NCBI GenBank assembly: GCA_032615215.1
Contig: CP128433.1
Span: 1,509,501 to 1,573,500 of the forward strand
DNA length: 64,000 nucleotides
Direction: 5' to 3'
Source of the DNA: Microbulbifer sp. MKSA007
GTDB taxonomy: Bacteria; Pseudomonadota; Gammaproteobacteria; Pseudomonadales; Cellvibrionaceae
Shown here: piece after piece, positions 46,921-56,254 of the stretch
Layout of the letters: each line of letters opens with the position of its first letter
Numbering within the stretch: the stretch's first letter is position 1
The notes under the pieces: generated by a model
What the model was told of the DNA's origin: nothing
Databases searched by the model: none
What the model saw: the letters and a program-made list of their open reading frames with translations, nothing else
Made by a program: the position numbers and the translations under genes

Positions 46921-46946
46921 TGGAGTGAGTGTGGGCACTTACTCCA
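46921..46946 (+). terminator. Likely terminator of the five-gene operon
   Basis: Stem TGGAGTGAGTG/CACTTACTCCA (10 of 11 pairs) with a four-base loop, 20 bases after the vWA stop. The T run is displaced, so moderate confidence. Confidence 0.65.
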
Positions 46947-47681
46947 TATCTGATACTTTTTCTATTCTCTCAGATTATTAAAACCATAGTTTTTTAATCA
47001 TTAGATAGTTATCTAACATATTTTTTAAATGAAATTGTTTATAGCGATTTGTTATTGCTCAATTCGACATCGGTTTAATAGCTGAATGTATGATCCTGGG
47101 AAGTTCGTATGGGTTACAACCCCAAAGATGCGTTTAATGAAGCTTTCTCGAAAAGTCCTGGCCGTCAATTTGGCCGAATTATAGAGTATTTAAAAATTTC
47201 CATGTCTCAGTCAGTCATTACTGTAGAGGTTGAACTCTATAGCGGCATATGGTGCAATCGGCATGATAGCCTAGTTAATATTTTGATCTATTCACATCTT
47301 TACTTAAATACCTAAGTTGTTAGTAGTAAATGTTTGTGTTTATAGAGGGTAAAAGTTAGCCAGAGAAAGTGTAGGTAAATAAAGGGAGGATTTATACGAA
47401 TATTTTGTTGAGTGGTGTGGCAATATTTTACTGTTTTTTTTCAAAAGGAAAGTTATCTCATTTTTCTAGTGCTTTTCTCCTATTGTGTATCCGCTATTCA
47501 TGGATATATTGATCATTATGTTGGGTAGAGGTGGCCGGGGTCTTAAATTTGTGTGAGTACACTAGTTTAGGCTGAAGGGGCATTTGGATTCTAGTGGTAT
47601 TCCTTGAATACTAGAGAGCTTCAGATAAGTGATGGTTGATGATTCAGGTTATATAAGATTAACTCTACTGAGGATATAAGC
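46947..47681. other. AT-rich region before the curlin island
   Basis: About 735 bases. An open frame of 68 codons at 47109-47315 begins MGYNPKDAFNEAFSKSPG with only a weak GGGAAG site; it may or may not be a gene and no family was recognised. The right part is the leader of the first curlin gene and carries the upstream element listed separately. Confidence 0.45.
47451..47485 (+). promoter_or_regulatory. Upstream element shared with other curlin genes (copy C, partial)
   Basis: Ends in TTCTCCTATTG, identical to 11 bases of the copy at 52123-52133, and has related T/C-rich sequence in front. It lies about 197 bases before the start of the first curlin gene. Confidence 0.45.
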
Positions 47682-48299
47682 ATGAAAAACTATACTTCAA
47701 TTTTAGTAATTCCCTTGATGGCATCTTGTGTTCAAGCACAGGCAGATTCAAGTGCGGCAATAATTGAGCAGTTAAGTAATAATAATAATGCGCAAATCAC
47801 CCAGATGATAAGCATGAATGATAGTTCTACCCTGAAACAGGTAGGGGATTTCAATTCTATTATTTCAGAGCAGAGAGAAAGTTTGCAAGGTGCAATCATG
47901 ATCACTCAGGTGGGGGATAATAATTTCGTTTCCGCCGTCCAATTTTCGATGTCAGCTAATAATGTAGCTAATAGTAATGTAGCTATAGGGAGCCAACAAG
48001 GGGATGGTAATATGTTTTTCATATCCCAAACAGATAGTTTTAATAGCGCCACCATTAATCAGCAGGTGGAAATGAACCAGGCAACAACTATTCATGCTGG
48101 TATGTTTAATAGTTCAGTTACCAATCAGATTGGTACAAGTAACATAGGTACAACAATACAGTCTGGAGTATCACATTTGGCTTCAGTCTCACAGACAGGG
48201 GATATAAATATGTATACCGTAAGTCAAGGTCTTCAAGTTAGACAGACAGCGGTTATTAATCAGTTGGGTAGTAATCAGAGTGCAATTATTCTGCAATAA
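47682..48299 (+). CDS. Curlin-repeat protein 1
   Basis: A 205-residue exported protein with a signal peptide (about 1-21, ending VQAQA). The mature chain consists of degenerate curlin units of the pattern QxGxxNxxxxxQ: QVGDNNFVSAVQ, QQGDGNMFFISQ, QIGTSNIGTTIQ, QTGDINMYTVSQ, ending QLGSNQSAIILQ. This is the amyloid-forming repeat of CsgA/CsgB proteins, so it likely assembles into surface fibres. It differs from the other three copies by lacking the N-terminal QSDPS motif and by Met-rich units. It is the shortest copy. GAGG precedes ATG 47682. No csgE, F or G gene is visible. Confidence 0.85.
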   Translation: MKNYTSILVIPLMASCVQAQADSSAAIIEQLSNNNNAQITQMISMNDSSTLKQVGDFNSIISEQRESLQGAIMITQVGDNNFVSAVQFSMSANNVANSNVAIGSQQGDGNMFFISQTDSFNSATINQQVEMNQATTIHAGMFNSSVTNQIGTSNIGTTIQSGVSHLASVSQTGDINMYTVSQGLQVRQTAVINQLGSNQSAIILQ

Positions 48300-48671
48300 G
48301 AATTCCGGTTTTTCTGTTTCAATTGATTTGATTATTTAATTAGTGGTTTCATAGGATTATTATTTTAGCTCAAAATTTTAGAGGTTATATATAACTTCAC
48401 GTAAATATTATTGCAAATTGTATTTGTATATTGTTTATTTGGGTTTGAGTAAACAATATGGCTAAATATTTTTCAGCTTATAAGGTTGTCTAATTTTTGG
48501 GGCGAAAAGTTGCTATGTTACCGTATGCGATTAGATAGTCGGTTTTTTAATTTTTATGATAATTCATCGTAGATTCAGTAGTAATTTCTCATGGTTCTTT
48601 TTGTTTGTTGGATCAAAATTTCTAGCGTAGTGGGAAGTTTTTAATCATGTACGTAACTCCAGCAGGAAAAT
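48300..48671. other. AT-rich intergenic region
   Basis: About 370 bases between the first curlin gene and the beta-helix gene. Very AT-rich; no gene or clear terminator seen. Confidence 0.45.
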
Positions 48672-49493
48672 ATGAACATATTTAAATCTATTGTTAATAG
48701 AGTCGTCACGATCATATTGATAAGTGGGGCTAATCTATCCATCCCTGAGATAGCACTGGCTGATGATGTTGAATGTGGGGATACGATTACCACATCCGTT
48801 ACTTTGGATGAGGACCTCACTTGTGATGTCAGCCCCGCTTTAACTGTCATAGGCCCAGATGGACGCTTGAATATGACCGGGTACGAGGTTCAATGTGATG
48901 GTAGTGAAGTTGGAGTGCTGTTAGAGGGGCGTGCAGCGCTACTTCGAGGAGGGCAGGTTGCAGATTGTGAGGTGGGTGTTTTAGCGAATGGAGATGGATT
49001 CCATAATATTCAAGCGGTATCGACCACTGCAAATGCCAGTGCCGGATTTGAATTAGTGAGCAATAGCAACTATATGACAGCCTGTACCGCTCAAACAAAT
49101 ACGGGGGTTGGACTAATTGTTACTGGAGAGAGGAATAACGTCTTCCAGAATACCTTTGAAGAAAATACCCTGAGTGGTATCCAGATAGATGGTGATCGGT
49201 CATATATAACAGAGAATTTCTGTTTTGAGAATATGGGCTCAGGAATAGAGATTAATGATTCCAGTAATAGCTGGATCGTTGAAAATGCATCGGAAAATAA
49301 TGGCACTTCAGGTGCGGGAACGGCAGGAATCTTAATGAATGATTTTGATCAGCAATATAACTTGATCATTTTAAATGTGGGGATTCTCAATGAAGATTTC
49401 GATGCGCAAGATTTAAACAGTGATCCCTGCAATGGTACAAATTTATGGCGAAATAATACTTTTGATACTGTAGATCCTAGCTGCCTGGATTGA
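48672..49493 (+). CDS. Secreted beta-helix protein (paralogue 2 of 5)
   Basis: A 273-residue protein with a signal peptide (about 1-30). It carries the family N-cap ECGDTITTSVTLDEDLTCDV, then LTVIGPDGRLNMTGYEVQC, followed by GVLLEGRAALLRGGQVADCE and repeated beta-helix rungs (GLIVTGERNNVFQNTFEENT, GIQIDGDRSYITENFC). It ends GTNLWRNNTFDTVDPSCLD. Cysteines recur at the same places as in the other copies. The fold resembles NosD/pectate-lyase-like helices without obvious active-site residues, so binding or structural use is more likely than catalysis. AGGA precedes ATG 48672. Confidence 0.82.
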   Translation: MNIFKSIVNRVVTIILISGANLSIPEIALADDVECGDTITTSVTLDEDLTCDVSPALTVIGPDGRLNMTGYEVQCDGSEVGVLLEGRAALLRGGQVADCEVGVLANGDGFHNIQAVSTTANASAGFELVSNSNYMTACTAQTNTGVGLIVTGERNNVFQNTFEENTLSGIQIDGDRSYITENFCFENMGSGIEINDSSNSWIVENASENNGTSGAGTAGILMNDFDQQYNLIILNVGILNEDFDAQDLNSDPCNGTNLWRNNTFDTVDPSCLD

Positions 49494-49515
49494 AATATAC
49501 GGATATAAAAAGATA

Positions 49516-49553
49516 GTGCCACTATGGTGGCTTCGGTAGTGGTGTTATCTTTT
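49516..49553 (+). terminator. Possible terminator after beta-helix paralogue 2
   Basis: GCCACTA (49518-49524) pairs with TAGTGGT (49537-49543), with a TTATCTTTT tract after it. Confidence 0.55.
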
Positions 49554-49716
49554 ACAATTTATATTCCTGTAGCTTGTATATCAATATGCTCCATTCCCCG
49601 CTTAAACTATTTTACTAAATTTTGCGGACAAATTTCCCATGGCTGTTACCAGTTTTTGACTCAAAATCAGCATGACATATCTTTTCTGTATTTGAGCTTT
49701 ATTTGGGAGGACTCTC

Positions 49717-50558
49717 GTGAGCTTTATATCTCGATCTGTGATAAGCAAGGCATTGATAACTTCTTTGGCGGCTTCTTTATTGTCTGCATCTTTGTGTTCA
49801 CTAGCAAATGGTGCTGTTGAGTGCGGAGACACCATAACCAGTCCGGTAATACTGGATCAAGATTTGCTCTGCAATGTTACCCCGGCTTTGACTGTAACTG
49901 GGCCGACCGGATATCTGGATTTGAATGGTTATACGCTGAGTTGTGATGGAACTACAGTGGGAATTTTGGTCGATGGTTTTGCGGCCATAATATCGGGCGG
50001 GGTGTTACAGGATGGGTTTGTATCTAATTGCAATACAGGTATTTCTGTGGAAGGTTCCGGTATTCATAATTTGTTCGGCCTGAACACCTCTGGTAATACT
50101 TCTTCTGGTATTGAGTTTGTTAGTAGTAATAATACGCTAGCCATATCAAATATATCGGATAATGCAGGTACAGGTATTATAATCGCGGGGGAACAAATAA
50201 TCTGTTTTCTAATGACATAAGTCGAAATGAAATAACGGGTATACAGGTAGATGGTAGCAGTTCAATAATATCGTCAAATACAGTATCGGATAATACTTTA
50301 ACTGGAATACAAATTAATAGCGCCAGTAGCTGTCTTATCAGCCAGAATACGGTGGAGAATAATGGCACTCAAGGGTCAAATACTGCAGGAATCTTAATGG
50401 AGCTATTTGGCCAGACTGGAAACAATATCGTAGGCAATACTGTCTCTGGCAATGTGGATTTTGACTTGCAAGATGATAATTCTGCCCCCTGTGAGAATAA
50501 CTGGGTAGGAAATTCACCTGACGCTACTACCTCCGGAGATTGTGTAACGTCAAATTAA
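49717..50558 (+). pseudogene. Secreted beta-helix protein (paralogue 3 of 5), frameshifted
   Basis: Starts at GTG 49717 with GGGAGG six bases upstream and a signal peptide. It has the N-cap ECGDTITSPVILDQDLLCNV and LTVTGPTGYLDLNGYTLSC. The frame breaks at a run of five G (50187-50191). Adding one base gives IAGGTNNLFSNDISRNEITG and continues through rungs such as GIQINSASSCLISQNTVENN to a stop at 50556-50558, about 280 residues, matching the paralogues. Its C terminus (ENNWVGNSPDATTSGDC) lacks the exact PSCLD ending. Probably an intact gene with a base missing from the sequence. Confidence 0.82.
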
Positions 50559-50867
50559 TAGCGTTTTACGATAAGTTGATAGGCTTGCAGGCAGTTTAAT
50601 GGTGTCGCCACAGTATTGCGGACACTGCAGCTAGTGTAATTGCTGAAAGCCTGATTTCCCTTTAGATTTTCGTTTTCATATTTATTCCTGAGGGATATCC
50701 AGTCGGCCAGTGTGGATTGATGTAGTGAGAGGAGAGTTTGGTTTGCTAGGCTGGTTCAGTTATAGAGAGATATTCTCAGAAGTAAGATATAGATAAGCGT
50801 TAATTGTTTTTATGCGGGATTCAAAGGCTAGAAGTTTAATGCCTTGAATCCCGCAATTATTTTTAAG
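50559..50867. other. Gap between convergent beta-helix genes
   Basis: About 310 bases between the convergent paralogues 3 and 4. Apart from the hairpin listed separately nothing is recognisable. Confidence 0.45.
50814..50854 (+). terminator. Strong hairpin between convergent beta-helix genes
   Basis: GCGGGATTCAA.GGC pairs with GCCTTGAATCCCGC across a 12-base loop, followed by ATTATTTTT on the plus strand. Best read as the terminator of rightward transcripts. Confidence 0.75.
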
Positions 50868-51680
50868 CTAGTTAATGCAGGCGTCATTTGATGAGCTGAA
50901 AATATTACCGTACCATGTGGTTCCTACACAGGCAGGAGTATTATCATCAAATAGGTCATCTATATCATTAGATTCAGCAGTATTTCCTGTTACGAAATTC
51001 CCTACTTGCCCAAAATTACTTACTGAAATACCGTATTCGTTATTACTTGATGTAGTGTTTAGTATAATGTTGGTGTAGTTTGCATCTTGGATTGCTATTC
51101 CAGAAAAAGTATTATTTCTGGCGGTGCTTTGGAAAACTTGATTGTTATCTCCTGAGATAATAATGCCACCTTCCCCATTGCTGGTGGCGCTTACTTCAAA
51201 AAAACTATTCCAGTCGCCGAGAACGATAATGCCATTACCAAAATTAAAGTCATTGATTGAGCCGCTGACAATATTGCGACTGCTACTGACTGACATTCCC
51301 AAAGATCCATTTTCTTGCGTTGTAACGCCGATGACATTGTGAAGGCCGCTGCCTTCTACAGATACGCCTATATCACATGATGTAATGATGCCACTGGATG
51401 CTTGGCTATTAATAAGTACAGCTGTAGTTCCTTCCAGTAGAATTCCTGTGCCAGCCAGGCCATCACAGGATAATGAAAATCCATTGAGATCGAGACTACC
51501 GGTAGGGCCCATTATTGTGATGGCAGGAGAAATCGCACAATTAGATATATCCGCATCCAATACTTCGGCAGTAGAGATTATATCACCACAACTTACGGCT
51601 AAAGCAATGCCCGGTGCACTTATTAAGCAGCAGCTTGCTGCTGAGATTATTGATGTTTTAATATTTAAAATCGCCTTCAT
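50868..51680 (-). CDS. Secreted beta-helix protein (paralogue 4 of 5)
   Basis: A 270-residue protein on the opposite strand. Start ATG at 51680 (TAGGAA upstream) gives a signal peptide (MKAILNIKTSIISAASCCLI). The N-cap is SCGDIISTAEVLDADISNCA with ITIMGPTGSLDLNGFSLSC, followed by GISVSNFG-type and GIIISGDNNQVFQST rungs, and ends TTWYGNIFSSSNDACIN, a variant of the PSCLD tail. Orientation is inverted compared with the other four copies. Same predicted secreted, disulfide-bonded beta-helix fold; function unknown. Confidence 0.82.
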   Translation of the reverse strand: MKAILNIKTSIISAASCCLISAPGIALAVSCGDIISTAEVLDADISNCAISPAITIMGPTGSLDLNGFSLSCDGLAGTGILLEGTTAVLINSQASSGIITSCDIGVSVEGSGLHNVIGVTTQENGSLGMSVSSSRNIVSGSINDFNFGNGIIVLGDWNSFFEVSATSNGEGGIIISGDNNQVFQSTARNNTFSGIAIQDANYTNIILNTTSSNNEYGISVSNFGQVGNFVTGNTAESNDIDDLFDDNTPACVGTTWYGNIFSSSNDACIN

Positions 51681-52392
51681 TGATATATTCCTATTGTGAT
51701 TGTCTGATATTTGAAGTGGTTGATAGGGTGTAAATATCTCGAATTTTGGTCTTTGTTTGGTTGGTGACAATAGGAAGTTGTTCTCATATTTATGGAGAAT
51801 AATTCCTATTGATTAACTATGTTGATGGGATATGTGCTGGAGGAGTTGGGTTTTTATTATTTGGTGTTTTATAGATGAGTTTAAAGGTTGGCTTTTCGGT
51901 TCAAATATGCGTAGTGTTTCCATAATTGTTCTTTGGTGGCGTGTCAATTAGTGAGGGCGTGATTTTCTAGAGTGGTTTGTGGCCTGGTTGATATTAAGAG
52001 AGGGTATGTTTGAGAGGTTTCGTTGTATGTGTGTAGTGATGGCGTTAAAAATAATGGATTCGCCTACAGTATGGCTGTTTTCCTAAATAGGGGGGAACTT
52101 TCTTCCTATATTTTCCGCACTATTCTCCTATTGCTGAAAGTGCCATCGGAGATAAGACTCAACACAGCATCAAGCATAGATTCCTGAAGGAAGCTGGGGA
52201 TTGAGTCCTTGAGAAGCAAGAGTTTATAAGCATAAATGCTGAAGTTCCGGTATTTGTTTTAGCAAAATTAAGCGCAGCTGATCGTAAATCGCTTTCTCTT
52301 AATGTTGTTGCATATGGTGCTAATTAACTTCGTGTGTTGATGCAGTATAAGAATCTTAATTTTGCGACATTTCATATTCTAAGGAGATAAAT
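51681..52392. other. Long upstream region of curlin gene 2
   Basis: About 710 bases between the leftward beta-helix gene and curlin gene 2, with no supported gene. The right half is a leader that carries a shared regulatory element (52097-52133) and a second block at 52157-52171. Confidence 0.5.
52097..52133 (+). promoter_or_regulatory. Shared upstream element of curlin genes (copy B)
   Basis: The decamer ACTTTCTTCC and, 12 bases later, ACTATTCTCCTATTG match the element at 59271-59307 at the same spacing. A second shared block (ACTCAACACAGCATC, 52157-52171) lies 60 bases after the element start, exactly as ACTGAATTCAGCATC does at 59331-59345. It is 260 bases before the start codon. A transcription-factor site or promoter is inferred. 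Confidence 0.6.
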
Positions 52393-53277
52393 ATGAAAAG
52401 GTGTGCCCCGTTGGCGGCTGCGGTCCTGCTTGCTGTTGCAAGTCAGGGTGTTTTTGCCTCCGACAATGTTGCGGTTCAGAACCAAAGTGGAATAGGTAAT
52501 ACCGCGACAGCGGATCAAAGTGATCCATCCGTTACATTTAACTTTATCAGCCAAACCCAGACTGGAGACACTAATACAGCCACTGCTACTCAGGTAAACG
52601 GAAATACCGGAAGCACAGTTAATCAGATACAAACAGGGAATTTAAATTCTTCCACGGTTGCTCAGAATTCATCTGATACTGTGGCTGCCGTTATTACTCA
52701 AAATGGGAATACTAATGTTGGCGTAATTAATCAGGTGGCGTCTACAACCAGTACTGCAACTATTAATCAGTTTAATCTGGTTAACTTTGCCACTGTTACA
52801 CAGTCAAGTAGTACTACTGATACAGCAGTTATTAATCAAGTGGGTGACAACAACACCGGTACGGTTGTTCAAACCAATAGCACGACGAGCTCGGCGGTAA
52901 CTGCCCAGCAAGGGAATTTGAATGTGGCTACTGTGTCGCAGTTTAACTCTGACACGAATACTTCCACATTGAGTCAGCTGGGAAATAGTAATAATGCTAC
53001 AGTGAATCAAACAGATAATAATAATACCAGTGCCATTAGTCAGCAAAATGAATTTAACACCATTATCCACGCTCAATCAGGTAGCTTCAATTTAGCAAGT
53101 ACTACTCAGATCGGTTTGAACAATACGGGTTCTACGATCCAAAGCGGAACCTTTGGTGTTGCTACGGCATTACAGCAGGGTAACTTAAATATGTTTACCG
53201 TTAGCCAGGTTAACGATTTTCAAAATGCTAATGTTTCCCAGATTGGAAACAGCAATATGGTAATAATTGTGCAGTAG
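52393..53277 (+). CDS. Curlin-repeat protein 2
   Basis: A 294-residue exported protein. Signal peptide about 1-22 (ending GVFAS). It carries about thirteen curlin units, the best conserved set here, for example QSGIGNTATADQ, QTGDTNTATATQ, QVGDNNTGTVVQ, QQGNLNVATVSQ, QLGNSNNATVNQ and, at the end, QIGNSNMVIIVQ. The motif QSDPSVTF follows the first unit, a feature shared with copies 3 and 4. Thr and Asn dominate, and there are no cysteines in the mature part. An AAGGAG site precedes ATG 52393. Predicted to assemble as extracellular amyloid. Confidence 0.88.
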   Translation: MKRCAPLAAAVLLAVASQGVFASDNVAVQNQSGIGNTATADQSDPSVTFNFISQTQTGDTNTATATQVNGNTGSTVNQIQTGNLNSSTVAQNSSDTVAAVITQNGNTNVGVINQVASTTSTATINQFNLVNFATVTQSSSTTDTAVINQVGDNNTGTVVQTNSTTSSAVTAQQGNLNVATVSQFNSDTNTSTLSQLGNSNNATVNQTDNNNTSAISQQNEFNTIIHAQSGSFNLASTTQIGLNNTGSTIQSGTFGVATALQQGNLNMFTVSQVNDFQNANVSQIGNSNMVIIVQ

Positions 53278-53304
53278 GGCGAGGCTTAGGACGATATCGG
53301 AATT

Positions 53305-53347
53305 CCGGTCCCTGTGTGAGATAAACTCAACTAGGGGCCGGATTTTT
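53305..53347 (+). terminator. Terminator after curlin gene 2
   Basis: CCGGTCCCT pairs with AGGGGCCGG across a 19-base loop, followed by ATTTTT. It also separates the convergent TonB receptor gene. Confidence 0.75.
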
Positions 53348-53368
53348 AGCTGTTGGTAAAGGAGCTAA

Positions 53369-55441
53369 TTAGAAGTGGTAGGTAGCGGATACACCAAAAT
53401 TACGTGGGTCAATAATTGCAGCGTAGCCGTCTGGGTAGCTGCGGCCAGCTGGCTCTCTATTTGTATAGGCTTCTTCATCCAGGGCATTGTTAATAAACGC
53501 TGCAATGTTCCAATCTTCACCTTCGTAGTTCACGTTCAATCGGGCCAGAGTATAGTCACCGGCGACTCTTTCTTCAGTGTTGGCGAAATCACCATAGTAC
53601 TCAGCTACATAATTGGCTGAAATACCTACACTAAGTGCATCATTAAACCAATACTTTGTACCCAAGTTTGCGGTGACATTGGGGGCAGAGTTGAGTTCAT
53701 TGCCATTCGCATCTGTATAATCCGTACCGGCATCGGTAATTTCACTCTCTAGCAGGCCTAGACCTGCACGGAGTTCCCACTGCGGGGTTAGCATAGCAAT
53801 AGCTTCAACTTCCGCACCGTAAGTCTCGACGCTATCCATATTGACGATTCTACGGGCAGAGCTGAGAGCTTGATAGCCGGAGTATTCGTTGTAGAAGAGG
53901 TTGCCAGTTATGTTGATGGTGCCGTCTGCTAGGGAGCTGCGCAGAGCCAGCTCGTAGGTATTAACGGTCTCTTCATCGTAATAATAATAGTTGTACTCGA
54001 ATGTTTCCGAGTCAAAAGTGAGGGCGCCACCAGCTGAGTTGTATCCTTTTCGAGCGCTAGCAGAGATGACAGTGTTTTCGGTAAGATCATATTGCAGTGC
54101 AATTTTTGGAAGAACGATTGTCTCGTCGGTATCAAGAGAGTCGTCCTTGGGTTCGCCGAAGAATAGCAAGCTAAAGTAACGGTCCTGTTCCTCCTGCTCT
54201 ACGCGTAGACCACTGATTAAATTCAGCCTATCAGTCAGTGCATAAGTGACTTCGCCATAAAAAGCAGTAGAGGTACTTTCATCATCACCGAAATAGATGG
54301 TACTACCAGTGCTGTCAAATTCTTGCTCTCTTTCAAAGTGAGCAAAGCCGATAAATCCGTGCAAGCTATCACTGTTGAGGCCAAAGTTCAGTTTTGCGTC
54401 GAGCGTGATGTTCTGTTCGTCCATACGAACATACTGTTGGTCAGTAGCTTCCTCTTCATAGGAGTCAAAGCCCCACTGATAATCCATATAGGCCGCGAGG
54501 ACTTCGATGGAGGTATCATCGTTGATCTGGTAATCCACTTTGACGCTAGTCGTGGTGGATTCAGTATCCATATTGCGATAGAAAGCAGGCTTATATTCGT
54601 AGGGATCGTCCAGGGTATAGTAGATACGCCCCGTATTACCTTCTTCGCTATTGGTAGATACAGCCACGAGCGCTTTCAGTTTTTCTGTGGGAGTCCACAG
54701 CAGCTTGCCTTTTAGTCGCTGGGTTTCCAATTCATTTAGGTCGAAATCAGCAGGATTATTTTCATATTCTTCAGCATTAGACAGTGTGTCGCCGGTGAGC
54801 TGTTGAGCAGTTATCCGAAATGCGAGGGTATCATCAACAATTGGGCCGGAAATCATGCCAGAAGTATCGATGTAGCCGTCCTGGTCGCGGTAACCTACGC
54901 GAGCTGCACCTTCCCAGTCGAAGCTGGGATCTTTGGTTTTGATAAATACAGAGCCGGCAATGCTGTTACGGCCATTGCTGGTGGACTGGGGTCCACGAAA
55001 TACTTCAATTTGTTCTACATCCCAAATACCGGAATCACCCGTGAGGTCTGCAACAAATGGCTCGGCGACACCATCAATTAACGTGGAGACACGGGCTTTG
55101 GCACCACCGGTAAAGGAGTTAAAGCCGGTGGCTGAACCGTTACCGGACACACCGCGAATATCTGGAGTAGCGCCGGAAAGTACCACCACGTTAGAGATAT
55201 TAGACACCGCATCGGTGATGCTCAGGTGTTGCATGCTATTTAAGGTTTCTTCGGTAATCACGGATACCGAAGAGGTGGTTTCCTTGAGGGAGCGCTCTGT
55301 TTTCTCGCCAATAACAATGACATTTTCCATTGCCTGCGGCGCATACTCTTCTTTCTTCTCATCTGCGGCGATTGCAGTCGCTCCAATCGAAGCAAGAATA
55401 GTGAGTGAAACGGCTTTGCTGAGCAGGTGGCGTTTATACAT
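53369..55441 (-). CDS. TonB-dependent outer-membrane receptor
   Basis: A 690-residue receptor. Signal peptide about 1-25, then the TonB-box-like ENVIVIGEKTERS, a plug domain (SVSVITEETLNSMQHLSITD, VEQIEVFRGPQSTSNGRNS) and a 22-strand barrel ending in the aromatic SATYHF. The plug sequence and nearby Fur site suggest uptake of an iron chelate or other scarce nutrient, but the ligand is not predictable. It is divergent from a membrane-protein/PepSY pair and probably shares control with it. No frame problems were seen. Confidence 0.92.
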   Translation of the reverse strand: MYKRHLLSKAVSLTILASIGATAIAADEKKEEYAPQAMENVIVIGEKTERSLKETTSSVSVITEETLNSMQHLSITDAVSNISNVVVLSGATPDIRGVSGNGSATGFNSFTGGAKARVSTLIDGVAEPFVADLTGDSGIWDVEQIEVFRGPQSTSNGRNSIAGSVFIKTKDPSFDWEGAARVGYRDQDGYIDTSGMISGPIVDDTLAFRITAQQLTGDTLSNAEEYENNPADFDLNELETQRLKGKLLWTPTEKLKALVAVSTNSEEGNTGRIYYTLDDPYEYKPAFYRNMDTESTTTSVKVDYQINDDTSIEVLAAYMDYQWGFDSYEEEATDQQYVRMDEQNITLDAKLNFGLNSDSLHGFIGFAHFEREQEFDSTGSTIYFGDDESTSTAFYGEVTYALTDRLNLISGLRVEQEEQDRYFSLLFFGEPKDDSLDTDETIVLPKIALQYDLTENTVISASARKGYNSAGGALTFDSETFEYNYYYYDEETVNTYELALRSSLADGTINITGNLFYNEYSGYQALSSARRIVNMDSVETYGAEVEAIAMLTPQWELRAGLGLLESEITDAGTDYTDANGNELNSAPNVTANLGTKYWFNDALSVGISANYVAEYYGDFANTEERVAGDYTLARLNVNYEGEDWNIAAFINNALDEEAYTNREPAGRSYPDGYAAIIDPRNFGVSATYHF

Positions 55442-55497
55442 AGCGTAATCCCTAGCAAGGTAAAGAAGTCAGGACGACAAGGAAGATCGGCAGCGAA

Positions 55498-55516
55498 TAT
55501 AATGCTAATCATTCTT
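55498..55516. promoter_or_regulatory. Fur box in the divergent TonB/PepSY promoter region
   Basis: The 19 bases TATAATGCTAATCATTCTT match the Fur consensus at 14 of 19 positions on the minus strand. The site is 57-75 bases upstream of the TonB receptor start, a usual operator position, and about 145 bases from the membrane gene on the other side. Iron-repressed expression of the receptor is therefore likely. Confidence 0.7.
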
Positions 55517-55659
55517 ATTTGCAAATAGGGGATTGCCGCAATAAACTCTCACTATTATTTCGTCTGGCAACGGCTTAGCTGCACCGATTGATCAGTGCCT
55601 GGCAAACAATTTTCTACCACTTTAGTGGTAGTGCTTCTAACCCTTAAGTGAAACTAGAA

Positions 55660-56250
55660 ATGTATTCCTCAGTTTTAACGGGACTCGGCCTATTGAGTTG
55701 TCTCCTTGCGTCTTCTGTCTTTTATTTAGGCTGTCCCAATCAGCAGTGGCGTGAGCAGAGACCAATCCAGTTTTACCCCGCTCTTCTCATCAGTTTTGCG
55801 CTCCTTGTCATTTCCTGGGCACTTTTCCACCAAAATTTTTCGGCAACGTCAGCTTCCTTTACGCTTCTTAGCACTTTTATGTTAGCGCTGGGATTGCTGC
55901 CTTTTAGCGGTGTATTGGACAAGCCGGGCAAAGTCTTGGCAAAGAAAAAGAAGCGAATTCAAAAAGGGCTGGAAGGCTACAAACCCCACTGGTGGATTAA
56001 AAGCCTGTGTGCAGTTTTATTCGGATTGCCCATCGCAATTGCCATTGCTGGATTGATTGCTCTGTGGGGCCCCGGTGATGTAGTGGTCGACGATAAAAGC
56101 CAATTTGTGATGTGGCTGATCACTCCTGTCTGGCTCACTTTGGTAAGTCTGGTTTACCTGTTTATTAGTGTCAGGCGTATGTTGTCTCTCTACCTGGGGC
56201 TAAATTTGGTGCTGTTTACCCTGTTGTGGGTAGCGAAATTCGGAGGCTAA
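55660..56250 (+). CDS. Multi-pass membrane protein next to the PepSY gene
   Basis: A 196-residue protein with about five to six hydrophobic segments (GLGLLSCLLASSVFYLG, FYPALLISFALLVISWALF, FMLALGLLPFSG, LCAVLFGLPIAIAIAGLIAL, VWLTLVSLVYLFISV). A basic KKKKRIQKG loop lies in the middle. No family was assigned. It resembles small membrane proteins that accompany PepSY-type proteins in iron-uptake loci. ATG 55660 is used here; a GTG at 55648 is an alternative. The PepSY gene starts four bases after its stop, so they are cotranscribed. Confidence 0.7.
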   Translation: MYSSVLTGLGLLSCLLASSVFYLGCPNQQWREQRPIQFYPALLISFALLVISWALFHQNFSATSASFTLLSTFMLALGLLPFSGVLDKPGKVLAKKKKRIQKGLEGYKPHWWIKSLCAVLFGLPIAIAIAGLIALWGPGDVVVDDKSQFVMWLITPVWLTLVSLVYLFISVRRMLSLYLGLNLVLFTLLWVAKFGG

Positions 56251-56254
56251 AAAT

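Noticed and set aside
47109..47315. Possible 68-residue gene before the curlin island
   Set aside because: Weak ribosome binding site and no recognisable family; mentioned in the region note only.
52393..53277. Regularly spaced repeats that might suggest a CRISPR array
   Set aside because: The repetition is at protein level (curlin units), is in frame and varies at codon level; no identical direct repeats with spacers exist.
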